Assembly (NCBI RefSeq): GCF_036226525.1
Contig: NZ_CP108487.1
Span: forward strand, 3,410,001 to 3,474,000
Source of the DNA: Kribbella sp. NBC_01245
GTDB taxonomy: Bacteria > Actinomycetota > Actinomycetes > Propionibacteriales > Kribbellaceae
Length of the DNA stretch: 64,000 bases
Reading direction: 5' to 3'
Positions within the stretch are counted from its first letter, which is position 1, and every line of letters starts with the position of its first letter. The notes under the pieces were generated by a model. That model was not told the origin of the DNA and made no database searches. It was given only the letters and a program-made list of their open reading frames with translations. Both the position numbers and the translations under genes were made by a program. Positions 1 through 10,055 of this stretch are shown piece after piece.

Positions 1-744
1 GGTCAGCGTGACGCCACCATCAACGGTGATCGTCTGCCCGGTAAGCCAGCCGGCCTCGTCGGAGAGCAGGAACCACACCAGCCCGGAGATGTCGTCCGGC
101 GTACCCAGCCTCTTCATCGGGTACGTCGCGGCGACCTCCTTCTCGCGCCCCTCGAACAAGGCGCCGGCGAACTTGGTCTTCACCACCGCGGGCGCGACCG
201 CGTTGACCCGGATCGTCGGCGCCAGCTCCATCGCCAGCTCGGCCGTGACCCGGCTGAGCATGGCCTTGGTAGCGCCGTACCAGCCGATGCCCGGCGACGG
301 CTTGAGCCCAGCGATCGAGGACAGGTTCACCACCGCACCACCGTTGGCGCCCATCCACGCGTTCCGGCAGGCCTTCACCCAGGCGATCGTGGCCAGCACG
401 TTGGTGTCGACCATCTTCGCCGCCACCTCGGGCTCGATGTCGAGCAACGACCCATAGATCGGGTTGATCCCGGTGTTGTTGACCAGGAAATCGACCGAGC
501 CGAACTTGGCGACGGCACCCGCGACCACGCTGGCCCGGTGCGCCGGATCGGCCGCCTTACCCGCGAAGGCGATCGCGTTCTCCGGGCCGAGCGCCTCGAC
601 CGCCTGGTCGAGGGTCTCCTGGGTCCGGCCGGTGATCACCACCTTCGCGCCGTCGGCGACGAGCCGGTGCGCGATCGCCAGCCCGATCCCCCGGGAGGCG
701 CCGGTGATGATCGCGGTCCGGCCCTTCATCGTCGAAACGGGCAT
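1..744 (-). CDS. SDR-family oxidoreductase (FabG-like), 3' end cut by window edge
   Basis: Predicted NAD(P)-dependent short-chain dehydrogenase/reductase, probably acting on 3-hydroxy/3-oxoacyl intermediates. The translation shows the Rossmann nucleotide motif TGASRGIG near residue 13, an NNTG variant of the NNAG motif, the catalytic serine in NLSSIAG and the YGATK (YxxxK) active site, and it reaches VDGGVTL at the window edge, so only a few residues are missing. The ATG overlaps the stop codon of the upstream thiolase gene by one base (TGATG), which implies translational coupling. With the acyl-CoA dehydrogenase and thiolase it fits a beta-oxidation-like operon. Substrate is inferred from neighbours only. 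Confidence 0.9.
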   Translation of the reverse strand, partial: MPVSTMKGRTAIITGASRGIGLAIAHRLVADGAKVVITGRTQETLDQAVEALGPENAIAFAGKAADPAHRASVVAGAVAKFGSVDFLVNNTGINPIYGSLLDIEPEVAAKMVDTNVLATIAWVKACRNAWMGANGGAVVNLSSIAGLKPSPGIGWYGATKAMLSRVTAELAMELAPTIRVNAVAPAVVKTKFAGALFEGREKEVAATYPMKRLGTPDDISGLVWFLLSDEAGWLTGQTITVDGGVTLT

Positions 745-1964
745 CAGCTCAGACGCTCGAGAATGATCGCCATACCCTGACCGCCGCCGACGCACATGGT
801 CTCCAGACCGAACTGCTTGTCGTCGGTCTGCATCCCGTTGATCAGCGTGGTCATGATGCGCGCGCCGGTCGAGCCGAACGGGTGACCAAGAGCGATCGCG
901 CCACCGTGCACGTTCAGCTTGCTCTCGTCGATGCCGAGCTCGCGGGCCGAGGCGATCACCTGGACCGCGAAGGCCTCGTTGATCTCGACCAGGTCGATGT
1001 CGCCGATGCTCATCCCCGCACGGGCCAGCGCCTGCTTGGTGGCGTCGACCGGGCCGAGGCCCATGATCTCCGGGGACAGACCGCTGACACCGGTGCTGAC
1101 GATGCGCGCCAGCGGGGTGAGGCCGAGCTCGCGAGCCTTGGTATCGCTCATGATCACGACCGCGGCGGCGCCGTCGTTCAGCGGGCAGCAGTTGCCGGCG
1201 GTCACGGTGCCGTCGGGGCGGAAGACCGGCTGCAGCTGGCTGACCTTCTCCAGCCGGGTGCCGGCGCGAGGACCGTCGTCGGTGCTCACGACCGTGCCGT
1301 CGGGCAGCGTGATCGGGGTGATCTCGCGAGCGAAGAAGCCGTTGTTGATCGACTCCTCGGCGAGGTTCTGCGAGCGAACACCGAAGATGTCCTGCTCCTC
1401 GCGGCTGATCCCGCGCAGCGTGGCGACGTTCTCCGCGGTCTGGCCCATCGAGATGTAGACGTCCGGGATCTGACCGTCGGCGCGCGGGTCGTGCCAGGTC
1501 TCGTTGGTCTCGGCGTACTTCAGCGTGCGCTGCTGCGCCTCGGCGAAGAGCTCGTTCTGCGAGCTGGGGTCGTCCACGCCGGCCGAGCCGAAGCTCTTGT
1601 AGCGCGAAACGCACTCGACGCCCGCGCTGACGAAGATGTCGCCCTCACCGGCCTTGATCGCGTGGAACGCCATCCGCGCGGTCTGCACCGAAGACGCGCA
1701 GAACCGGTTGACCGTGGTGGCCGGCGTCGAATCCCAGCCGAGCTGTACGGCGATGCGGCGCGCCATGTTGCCGCTGTGCTCCTCGTGCGGCTCGGCGCAA
1801 CCGACGGCGACGTCGTCCACCTGATCGCCGGTCAGGCCGATCTTGTCCATCGCGGCCTGGATCACCTGCACGGACAGGTCGTCCGGCCGGATGTCCTTCA
1901 GCGAGCCCTTGTAGGCGCGGCCGATCGGCGAGCGCGAGGTCGAGACGATAACTGCTTCAGGCAT
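744..1964 (-). CDS. acetyl-CoA acetyltransferase / thiolase
   Basis: Thiolase of 406 residues, the usual length for the family. It cleaves 3-ketoacyl-CoA with CoA, or condenses two acyl-CoAs. The acyl-accepting cysteine lies in NRFCASSVQT near residue 89, the GGAIALGHPFGSTGAR block carries the catalytic histidine, and the second cysteine is in CVGGGQGM near the C-terminus. It begins 27 bp after the acyl-CoA dehydrogenase stop and its own stop overlaps the SDR start, so the three genes form one leftward operon. Thiolases of beta-oxidation and of acetoacetyl-CoA synthesis look alike; the operon favours degradation. Confidence 0.95.
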   Translation of the reverse strand: MPEAVIVSTSRSPIGRAYKGSLKDIRPDDLSVQVIQAAMDKIGLTGDQVDDVAVGCAEPHEEHSGNMARRIAVQLGWDSTPATTVNRFCASSVQTARMAFHAIKAGEGDIFVSAGVECVSRYKSFGSAGVDDPSSQNELFAEAQQRTLKYAETNETWHDPRADGQIPDVYISMGQTAENVATLRGISREEQDIFGVRSQNLAEESINNGFFAREITPITLPDGTVVSTDDGPRAGTRLEKVSQLQPVFRPDGTVTAGNCCPLNDGAAAVVIMSDTKARELGLTPLARIVSTGVSGLSPEIMGLGPVDATKQALARAGMSIGDIDLVEINEAFAVQVIASARELGIDESKLNVHGGAIALGHPFGSTGARIMTTLINGMQTDDKQFGLETMCVGGGQGMAIILERLS

Positions 1965-1991
1965 GTCCTTTTCCCTTTTCTACAAGGAGTT

Positions 1992-3137
1992 TTAGAGACC
2001 GAGATCGCGGCCGATGAGTTCCTTCATAATCTCATTCGAGCCGGCCCAGATCTTGGTGACACGGGCGTCGCGCCAGGCGCGGGCGACCCGGTATTCGTTC
2101 ATGTACCCGTACCCGCCGTGCAGCTGGACACATGCGTCGAGGATCTCGTTCTGGATGTGCGCGCTCCACCATTTGACCTTGGCGGCGTCCACGGCCGACA
2201 GCTTCTTCTCGCTGTGCGCGACGATCGCGTTGTCGACGTACGCCTGGGTGACCTCGGCCTTGGTGACCAGCTCCGCGATCAGGAACTTGTTGTACTGGAA
2301 GGAGCCGACCGACTGACCGAAGGCCTTGCGCTGCTTCACGTAGTCGATGGTCTCGTCGAGGATCTGCACCGCGTGCGCGATATTCGAGACGGCCGCGCCG
2401 ATCCGCTCCTGCGGCAGCCGCTCCATCATGTGGATGAAGCCGCGGTCCACCTCGCCGAGCACGTTCTCGTCGGGAACGAAGACGTCCTCGAAGAAGAGCT
2501 CGGAGGTGCCCGATTCGGTCTGCCCGGCCTTGTCGAGTTTGCGGCCGCGGGCGAACCCCTTCATGCCCTCCTCGATCGCGAACAGCGTGATGCCCTTGGC
2601 ACCCTTGCTCGGATCGGTCCGGGCGGCGGTGATGACCAGATCGGCCATATCGCCGTTCGTGATGAATGTCTTCGAGCCGTTCACGATCCAGCCGCCGTCC
2701 ACCTTCTTGGCGGTGGTCTTGAGCGCCGCGAGGTCGGAACCACCCGACGGCTCGGTCATTCCGATGGCGGTGACGAGCTCGCCCGAGCAGAACTTGGGCA
2801 GCCAGCGCTGCTTCTGCTCCTCGGTGCCGAGATCCACCAGGTACGGCGCGGAGCAGTCCGAGTGGATGCCGAAACAGCTCGAGAGCGAGGCGGAGACCTT
2901 GGAGACCTCTTCGGCCCAGATCGCGTTGAACCGGTAGTCGCCGACCGACGAGCCGCCGTACTCCTCGGGCACGTCCACACCGAGGAAGCCCTGCTTACCG
3001 GCCTCGAGCCAGACCGCCCGGTCGATCGTCTTCTCGTCGAGGAACTGGTCCATCCGCGGGATCAGCGAGCGCTCGGCGTACTCCTTGGCGCTGGCGCGAA
3101 ACGCGTCGTGGTCCTCGTCGAAGATCGTGCGCTGCAT
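1992..3137 (-). CDS. acyl-CoA dehydrogenase
   Basis: FAD-dependent acyl-CoA dehydrogenase of 381 residues, introducing the 2,3 double bond in an acyl-CoA. Family landmarks are GMTEPSGGSD in the middle domain, the QRKAFGQSVGSFQ segment, QLHGGYGYMNEY and the C-terminal IWAGSNEIMKELIGR motif. The ATG at 3137 is chosen because an AAGGGG ribosome-binding site precedes it and the protein then starts like its family (MQRTIFDEDHDAF); the reading frame stays open further upstream but overlaps the TetR gene. First gene of the operon with thiolase and SDR, divergent from a TetR regulator. Confidence 0.93.
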   Translation of the reverse strand: MQRTIFDEDHDAFRASAKEYAERSLIPRMDQFLDEKTIDRAVWLEAGKQGFLGVDVPEEYGGSSVGDYRFNAIWAEEVSKVSASLSSCFGIHSDCSAPYLVDLGTEEQKQRWLPKFCSGELVTAIGMTEPSGGSDLAALKTTAKKVDGGWIVNGSKTFITNGDMADLVITAARTDPSKGAKGITLFAIEEGMKGFARGRKLDKAGQTESGTSELFFEDVFVPDENVLGEVDRGFIHMMERLPQERIGAAVSNIAHAVQILDETIDYVKQRKAFGQSVGSFQYNKFLIAELVTKAEVTQAYVDNAIVAHSEKKLSAVDAAKVKWWSAHIQNEILDACVQLHGGYGYMNEYRVARAWRDARVTKIWAGSNEIMKELIGRDLGL

Positions 3138-3201
3138 CTGGTGACCCCTTCGGCCTGTCGACGTACGGCAGCGCTCCGTGGCCCTTACATGAGACGGGTC
3201 A

Positions 3202-3217
3202 CTAAGCGCTTGCTTAG
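3202..3217. promoter_or_regulatory. probable TetR operator, CTAAGC-N4-GCTTAG
   Basis: A perfect 6-bp inverted repeat with a 4-bp centre lies in the 108-bp space between the divergent acyl-CoA dehydrogenase and TetR genes. The core AAGCGCTTGCTTAG resembles sites bound by TetR regulators of acyl-CoA metabolism in actinobacteria. Likely bound by the adjacent TetR protein, with an acyl-CoA as effector (inference). Confidence 0.65.
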
Positions 3218-3245
3218 CTTCGCCAATCTGAGGCAGGGTGTCAAC

Positions 3246-3845
3246 GTGTCCGCGATCACCACTGCCCTGACGGACTGGGAACACGTCCAGCCGCCGGCCG
3301 CCCGCCGCCTCCTCACGGGCGCCATCGCCGCCTTCGCCGAGCGGGGCTTCCAGGCGACGACCACGCGCGATATCGCATCGCGAGCCGGGATGAGCCCGGC
3401 CGCGCTCTACGTGCACTACCCGTCGAAGGAGCAGCTGCTCTTCGAGATCAGCCTGTACGGACACCGTGCCGCGCTGGACGTCCTGACGTCAGTGCAGGGT
3501 TCTACTCCGGCCGAGCGCCTACGGGGAATGGTGTCGGCCTTCACGATCTGGCACGCGGAGCACCACACAGTCGCGCGAGTAGTGCAGTACGAGCTGGCAG
3601 CCCTCTCCCCCGAACACCTGGCCGAGGTAGCCACCTACCGCCGCTCGATCAGCGCGGTGATGGAAGAGGTCCTCGCAGACGGCGTACGCGACGGCACGTT
3701 CCAGGTGGACGACCTACCCGGTACGGCGCTTGCCGTGCTCTCGCTATCGATCGACGTGGCCCGCTGGTACGACCCGGCCCGGCAGGCGCCTGAGCTTTTA
3801 GGCACCCTGTACGCCGACCTGGCGTTGCGAATGGTCCACGCCTGA
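3246..3845 (+). CDS. TetR-family transcriptional regulator
   Basis: Predicted repressor of 199 residues. The N-terminal helix-turn-helix reads AFAERGFQATTTRDIASRAG followed by MSPAALYVHYPSKEQLLF, a textbook TetR domain; the helical remainder is the ligand and dimer domain. The GTG at 3246 follows a GAGGCAGGG ribosome-binding site; longer in-frame starts upstream would run through the operator. Divergent from the acyl-CoA dehydrogenase operon, which it probably controls together with itself through the palindrome at 3202-3217. Ligand unknown, likely an acyl-CoA thioester. Confidence 0.92.
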   Translation: MSAITTALTDWEHVQPPAARRLLTGAIAAFAERGFQATTTRDIASRAGMSPAALYVHYPSKEQLLFEISLYGHRAALDVLTSVQGSTPAERLRGMVSAFTIWHAEHHTVARVVQYELAALSPEHLAEVATYRRSISAVMEEVLADGVRDGTFQVDDLPGTALAVLSLSIDVARWYDPARQAPELLGTLYADLALRMVHA

Positions 3846-3888
3846 CGTTTCACGCCCACGGATGCGCGAATGGCCCTGGGGATACGCG

Positions 3889-3928
3889 AAGGCCCCGCGG
3901 CCACCCTGGACTGGGGGCGCGGGGCCTT
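3889..3928. terminator. bidirectional hairpin terminator
   Basis: AAGGCCCCGC at 3889 pairs perfectly with GCGGGGCCTT ending at 3928 and is followed by TTTC. It lies between the convergent TetR and YceI genes and could stop both. Confidence 0.7.
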
Positions 3929-4001
3929 TCGGTGGGCGCAGCCGTTCTGGCCGAGCACGCGGAGGGGTGCGCGCGGGTCAGGTCGGCCTGCGCCGAGGGG
4001 G

Positions 4002-4571
4002 TCAGGCCTGGAGGGCGGCCTCGACGATGAGGTGGATGTCGACCTTCTCGCCGATGACGAGGCGCTCGCCGGCACCCGGCATGTTGAAGTCGACGCCGAA
4101 GTCGTAGCGGTTGATCTTGGTCTTGGCCTCGAAGCCGGCCACGGTCTGGCCGTACGGGTTCTGCTCGACGCCGAGGAACTCGAACTCCAGCTCGACCTGC
4201 TTGGTGACCTCGCGAATGGTCAGGTCACCGGTCAGGATCCAGTCGTCGCCGTTGGCGCGGACCGAGGTGCTGACAAACGTCATCTTCGGGCTGGTCTCGA
4301 TGTTGAAGAAGTCGCTCGAGCGCAGGTGGTTGTCGCGCGTCTCGTTGCGGGTGGTGACCGAGTTCAGGTCGATCTCGACCGAGACCTTGCTGTCCTCGAC
4401 CTTCTCGGCGATCTCGATGGTGCCGCTGTACTCGGCGAAGACGCCGCGCACCTTGCTCATCAGGTGGCGAACGGTGAACCCGACCTCGCTGTGGGCAACG
4501 TCGATGGCCCAGGTGCCGGCGACGACGCCGGGGAGGTTCGCGATCGGGGTGGCGGTGCTGGTCTCGCTCAT
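4002..4571 (-). CDS. YceI-family lipid-binding protein
   Basis: YceI-like lipocalin-fold protein of 189 residues, expected to bind a polyisoprenoid or similar lipid. It starts with the family pattern GTWAIDVAHSEVGFTVRHLM, followed by VRGVFAEYSG and the conserved SSDFFNIETSPKMTF segment. No signal peptide is visible, so this form is cytoplasmic, as is common in actinobacteria. The ATG has an AAAGG ribosome-binding site. Divergent from a MarR gene that may control it. Confidence 0.92.
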   Translation of the reverse strand: MSETSTATPIANLPGVVAGTWAIDVAHSEVGFTVRHLMSKVRGVFAEYSGTIEIAEKVEDSKVSVEIDLNSVTTRNETRDNHLRSSDFFNIETSPKMTFVSTSVRANGDDWILTGDLTIREVTKQVELEFEFLGVEQNPYGQTVAGFEAKTKINRYDFGVDFNMPGAGERLVIGEKVDIHLIVEAALQA

Positions 4572-4670
4572 TACTGACCTTTCGGAGAGGGTCTCAAGGT
4601 TTGATCTGGACGCCGGGGATGCGACCATTGCTTTAAGCTTCAATCTTTCCCCGACACTAGAGCCAAACGA

Positions 4671-4707
4671 TTTAAAAGTCAACTACATTCCCGGTACACT
4701 GGTCCCG
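4671..4707 (+). promoter_or_regulatory. likely leaderless promoter of the MarR gene
   Basis: TTTAAA at 4671-4676, an 18-bp spacer and TACACT at 4695-4700 place transcription start at about the GTG at 4707. There is no ribosome-binding site in front of that GTG, consistent with a leaderless mRNA. Confidence 0.5.
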
Positions 4708-5171
4708 TGACGATGATGACTGGCACCCGATGGCTGAACTCCGAGCAGCAGGTGGCGTGGCGCGCCTACCTGCTCGGCACCGCGCGGCTGATGGCGAAGC
4801 TGGACGATGATCTCCGGCAGTTCGGCATCGGCATCAACGACTACGAGATCCTGGTCCGGCTCTCCGAGGCGCCCGATCGGCGCCTGCGGATGGCGGATCT
4901 GGCCGACCGTCTGCACCAGAGCCGCTCGCGTCTGACCCACACGGTCGGCCGCCTCGAAGCCGCCGAGCTCGTCCGGCGTACGTCGTGTAAGAGCGACAAG
5001 CGCGGAGTCTGGGCGGAGCTGACCGAGGCGGGCTTCGGTCTGCTCGAGCAGGCGGCGCCGCATCACGTCGAGGGCGTTCGCGAGAATCTGCTCGATCTCG
5101 CCGATCCGGAGGACTTCGCCGCCGTCGGCCGGGTCTTCGACGCCGTCTCCGAGCACATCGGCCAGCGCTGA
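4707..5171 (+). CDS. MarR-family transcriptional regulator
   Basis: Winged-helix regulator of 154 residues. The DNA-binding part is visible as RMADLADRLHQSRSRLTHTVGRL (split helices near residues 70-92) followed by the wing with KSDKRGVWAELTEAG. Divergent from the yceI-type gene, with a 135-bp intergenic region rich in short AT inverted repeats around 4628-4680 that may be the operator. The likely targets are itself and yceI. Ligand unknown. Confidence 0.9.
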   Translation: MTMMTGTRWLNSEQQVAWRAYLLGTARLMAKLDDDLRQFGIGINDYEILVRLSEAPDRRLRMADLADRLHQSRSRLTHTVGRLEAAELVRRTSCKSDKRGVWAELTEAGFGLLEQAAPHHVEGVRENLLDLADPEDFAAVGRVFDAVSEHIGQR

Positions 5172-5186
5172 CCTCTCAAACGACGA

Positions 5187-5216
5187 CGCCCGGTCCCACC
5201 GTGAGGTGAGACCGGG
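5187..5216. terminator. bidirectional hairpin terminator
   Basis: GCCCGGTC and GACCGGGC arms, with CACC/GGTG extending the stem and a short GTGA loop, are followed by GCCTTTCGTTT. It separates the convergent MarR and ettA genes. Confidence 0.7.
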
Positions 5217-5243
5217 CGCCTTTCGTTTGCTTCGTTCGCGGTT

Positions 5244-6926
<1,683 letters not shown>

Positions 6927-7007
6927 GCCCCGAAGACTATGCGCTCACACCCGCCGCATCCCAACCGGCGGCCCCAGCCGGACGGGCCAGGACCGCCACG
7001 AATCCCG

Positions 7008-7499
7008 TCAGGCGGCCCGCCGATCGGCCTCCAGAGCCTCGGAACCCTGCGGCGGGAACGGATTCGCCTCAGCCTGTGAGTCGACGAACTCGGACAACTC
7101 GCGCATCTCCTCCTCCAGCGAGCTCGTCTGCACGCCGACCTGAGGTGCACGCTTGGTGAACATGGCGACACCCCTGGTCAGGTCATGACCGATCGAGGTC
7201 GCCTCCAGCACCGTCTTCGACCGGGGATTGCCCTCGGCGTCCTGCCACTCGGTGGTCTTCAGCTTGCCGAACACGACCACCGGCTGGCCCTTGCCGACCG
7301 ATTCCTTCACGTTCTCCGCGAGACCGCGCCAGCACTCGACCGTGAACCAGGTCGTCGGCCGGTCCACCCAGCCTTTGTCGCGGACGAACTGGCGCGGATT
7401 CGACCCGAGCCGGAACGACGCGATCGACACTTGCCCGGCCTGCCGGAACTCCACCTCGCTGCCGACCCGGCCCTGGATGGTCACATAGATCTCATTCAC
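7008..7499 (-). CDS. single-stranded DNA-binding protein (second, SsbB-type)
   Basis: OB-fold SSB of 163 residues. It starts NEIYVTIQGRVGSEVEF and contains SNPRQFVRDKGWVDRPTTWF and VGKGQPVVVFGKL, typical of actinobacterial SSB paralogs. The C-terminus ends EALEADRRAA instead of the acidic DDDIPF-type tip of replicative SSB, so this looks like an accessory paralog and not the housekeeping protein beside rpsF/rpsR. The GTG at 7499 follows a GGAAGGTGG site. Divergent from the large membrane protein gene. Confidence 0.88.
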   Translation of the reverse strand: MNEIYVTIQGRVGSEVEFRQAGQVSIASFRLGSNPRQFVRDKGWVDRPTTWFTVECWRGLAENVKESVGKGQPVVVFGKLKTTEWQDAEGNPRSKTVLEATSIGHDLTRGVAMFTKRAPQVGVQTSSLEEEMRELSEFVDSQAEANPFPPQGSEALEADRRAA

Positions 7500-7718
7500 G
7501 ACGTCCACCTTCCGTTGATCGTGTTCTGTGGGGACACCAGAGAAGATGCACCCGAGAACACCCGCCGGCAGACCCGATCTGAAACCTGTGGATGACGGCC
7601 AAAGCCCTCGCCTCCGAGAGGCCATCGCCTTGCACCTTCCTGCAACGGCAGACATTGCGAGCAACTTTTAGCCCGAACACCCCGTCACTGTTGGTACGAG
7701 GTCGAATCGGGGGCGGAA

Positions 7719-10049
7719 ATGGAAGCGGTACAGGGGGGAACAGCGAGGGTCGACTGGTCACGGTTCGTGCCCGGCGTGCTCGTCTGGTTCGCGACGGCGC
7801 TGGTGCTGACGAAGTTCGGGACCACGGCGCTGGACGTCGTGCGCTACTCGGCGTACCTCGCCTTCTGCGTCACGCTGCCCGGCATGCTCGTCTGGCGTGT
7901 GCTGCGCGGAAACGTCGACGGATTCGCTGCCGATCTCACCTTCGGCACCGGCCTTGGCCTGGTCGGCTCGATCCTCACCTATCTCCCGGCCCGAGCGTTG
8001 GGTGTTCCGTTGGCTGGTCTGGCGGTGCCGGTGGCGGTGATCATCGCCTTCCTGGTGCTCCCCTCGCTGGCCATTCACTGGCGAAGCTGGGGGCCGGTCC
8101 TGCCACGTTGGTGGTCGTGGGGTGTGGGCGTGGCGTGTCTGCTCGGCTTGGCGGTCGTCACCCGGTTCGCGCTCGTCATGGAGCCGATGAAGTTCCCCGA
8201 CGCCTCTTATCAGTACGTCGACATGCCCTTCCATCTGGCGCTTGCAGGGGAGCTGAGGCACCACTTTCCGGCGCAGATCCCGTACGTCACGGACGAGCCG
8301 CTCTACTACCACTGGTTCGTGCATGCTCAGGCGGCCGCGTCGAGTTGGCACACCGGGATCGAGCTCGACCAGTTGCTCCGACGGCTCCTCCCGGTCACGA
8401 TCACGCTTCTGACGGTTCTCGCGGTCGCCGTGCTGGCAACCCGGCTCGCTCGCGTGGCCTGGGCCGGCCCGGTCGCGGGCGGGCTCCTGCTCCTGGTGAC
8501 GACCTTCGACGCTTACGGCTGGAACGGCACCGGCTCGGTGCTGGAGATGGGCTTCTCCAGCGGGGTCCTGATCTACAGCCCGACCCAGGCGTTCGGGATG
8601 TTCCTGGCGATCCCCGTCGTCTGGCTCGTCATCGCGCTGCTACGGGGTGACGGCGCCAGGGCCGGCACCTGGATTCTGCTCGTCGTCGGACTGGTCGGCG
8701 TATCGGGTGCGAAGGCGACCTTCGTGCCGATGGTGACCGCGGGCCTGCTCGCGGTGGTCGTGGTCCGGTTGCTGCTGACCCGGCGGTTCGACCGGCTCGC
8801 GGCCTGTCTCGCGGCATCGACCGTCGTCATCCTGGTGTTCGCCCAGGCCGTGCTGTTCGGTGGGACGACGGCCGGCACCTCGGTGCGAGTCCTGCGTACG
8901 TTCGTCGATCTCGCGCCGCGCTACGGGCTCACCGCGAAGCCGGGCGAGGTCTTTGCCGTGCTGATGACCGCGCTGGTCTCCTGGGGCCTTGTGGCCGCCG
9001 GAATGGCCGGACTCGCGCGCGGACGAAAATGGCGTGAGCGCGACGCGATCTTCCTGGTGGGTTTCGTCGTCTCCGGCCTCGCAGCCGCCGCGGTCGCTTC
9101 GCAGCACGGCCTCAGTCAGGTCTATTTCCTTCGAGGACTGTTCCCGGTTGCGATCGCCGGCTCAGTCTGGGGTCTGAGCCTGCTTCTGGCCGGGCGCTCG
9201 TTCCGGGTGATGGCGCCGTGGCTCGTGATCGCGTTCCTGGCCGGTCTGCTGATCGGCTGGCGCGTGACGGTCGCGACGCCCGACAAACCCGGTCCCGGTG
9301 GTGGTGGGACGGTGGTGTGGCAGGTGACGTGGCCCTGGCTTGTCGTTGTGGGCAGTGCCTTGATGCTGGTCTTCCTGAGTCGGCTCACGCCACCCCGGTG
9401 GCGGTTGCGAGGCCTAGGCGGCGCCGTCGCCGTCATGCTGCTGTTCGGAGCCAGCTCGCTCAATGTGCCGACCAGGGTCGCTGACCTGGCAAAGGTCACG
9501 CTGTGCACAGCCGGTCCCGAGCGGCCGGATTGCTACAACCCGCTGCAGCGCGTCCCTCGTGATGGTCCCGCAGCCGCGCGGTTCATCCGCGACCGGTCAG
9601 CGCCGTCGGACGTGCTGGCCACCAATTCGCATTGCACCCCCACCTCACCACCCAAGCTCTGCGACTCCCGGAACTTCTGGCTCGCCGCCTATGCCGAGCG
9701 CCGCGTGTTGCTGGCCGGCTGGGCGTACACGCCGACGGCGAACGCGCGGGCGAGCTCGGCGTACGAGGCGATCTTCGGCGCCTACTGGAACCCCGGCCTA
9801 CGCAAGGCCAACGACGCGGCGTTCCGGACGAATCCGTCGAGAGCCGACCTACGGTTGCTGCGCGAGCGGTACGGCGTGCGCTGGCTGGTCTTCGACACCA
9901 CCCTCGGCGAGGCGTCGCCCGTGATCCGGAAGCTGCTGCCGCGACGGTTCAAGCAGGGCAGCCTGGAGGTCTACGAACTGGTCGAAATCCGCGACGGGAT
10001 GCCGGCCACGCCCTCAAAGCACGTCGAGCGGGATGGCCGGGTTCCGTGA
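7719..10049 (+). CDS. large multi-pass membrane protein, GT-C-like layout
   Basis: Integral membrane protein of 776 residues with about a dozen hydrophobic segments, beginning near residue 18, and a soluble C-terminal domain of roughly 200 residues (after the segment near residue 580). The loop KFPDASYQYVDMPFHLALAG then VTDEPLYYHWF resembles the first extracytoplasmic loop of GT-C glycosyltransferases and related uncharacterised actinobacterial proteins, where an acidic pair sits early in the chain. A transferase role using a polyprenyl-phosphate sugar is therefore possible but unproven. Encoded alone, with the GTPase pair converging from the right only 6 bp away. Confidence 0.75.
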   Translation: MEAVQGGTARVDWSRFVPGVLVWFATALVLTKFGTTALDVVRYSAYLAFCVTLPGMLVWRVLRGNVDGFAADLTFGTGLGLVGSILTYLPARALGVPLAGLAVPVAVIIAFLVLPSLAIHWRSWGPVLPRWWSWGVGVACLLGLAVVTRFALVMEPMKFPDASYQYVDMPFHLALAGELRHHFPAQIPYVTDEPLYYHWFVHAQAAASSWHTGIELDQLLRRLLPVTITLLTVLAVAVLATRLARVAWAGPVAGGLLLLVTTFDAYGWNGTGSVLEMGFSSGVLIYSPTQAFGMFLAIPVVWLVIALLRGDGARAGTWILLVVGLVGVSGAKATFVPMVTAGLLAVVVVRLLLTRRFDRLAACLAASTVVILVFAQAVLFGGTTAGTSVRVLRTFVDLAPRYGLTAKPGEVFAVLMTALVSWGLVAAGMAGLARGRKWRERDAIFLVGFVVSGLAAAAVASQHGLSQVYFLRGLFPVAIAGSVWGLSLLLAGRSFRVMAPWLVIAFLAGLLIGWRVTVATPDKPGPGGGGTVVWQVTWPWLVVVGSALMLVFLSRLTPPRWRLRGLGGAVAVMLLFGASSLNVPTRVADLAKVTLCTAGPERPDCYNPLQRVPRDGPAAARFIRDRSAPSDVLATNSHCTPTSPPKLCDSRNFWLAAYAERRVLLAGWAYTPTANARASSAYEAIFGAYWNPGLRKANDAAFRTNPSRADLRLLRERYGVRWLVFDTTLGEASPVIRKLLPRRFKQGSLEVYELVEIRDGMPATPSKHVERDGRVP

Positions 10050-10055
10050 AGTCCG

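Noticed and set aside
882..3845. 987-residue plus-strand open frame
   Set aside because: It runs antisense through the thiolase and acyl-CoA dehydrogenase genes; only its last 200 codons, the TetR regulator, are real.
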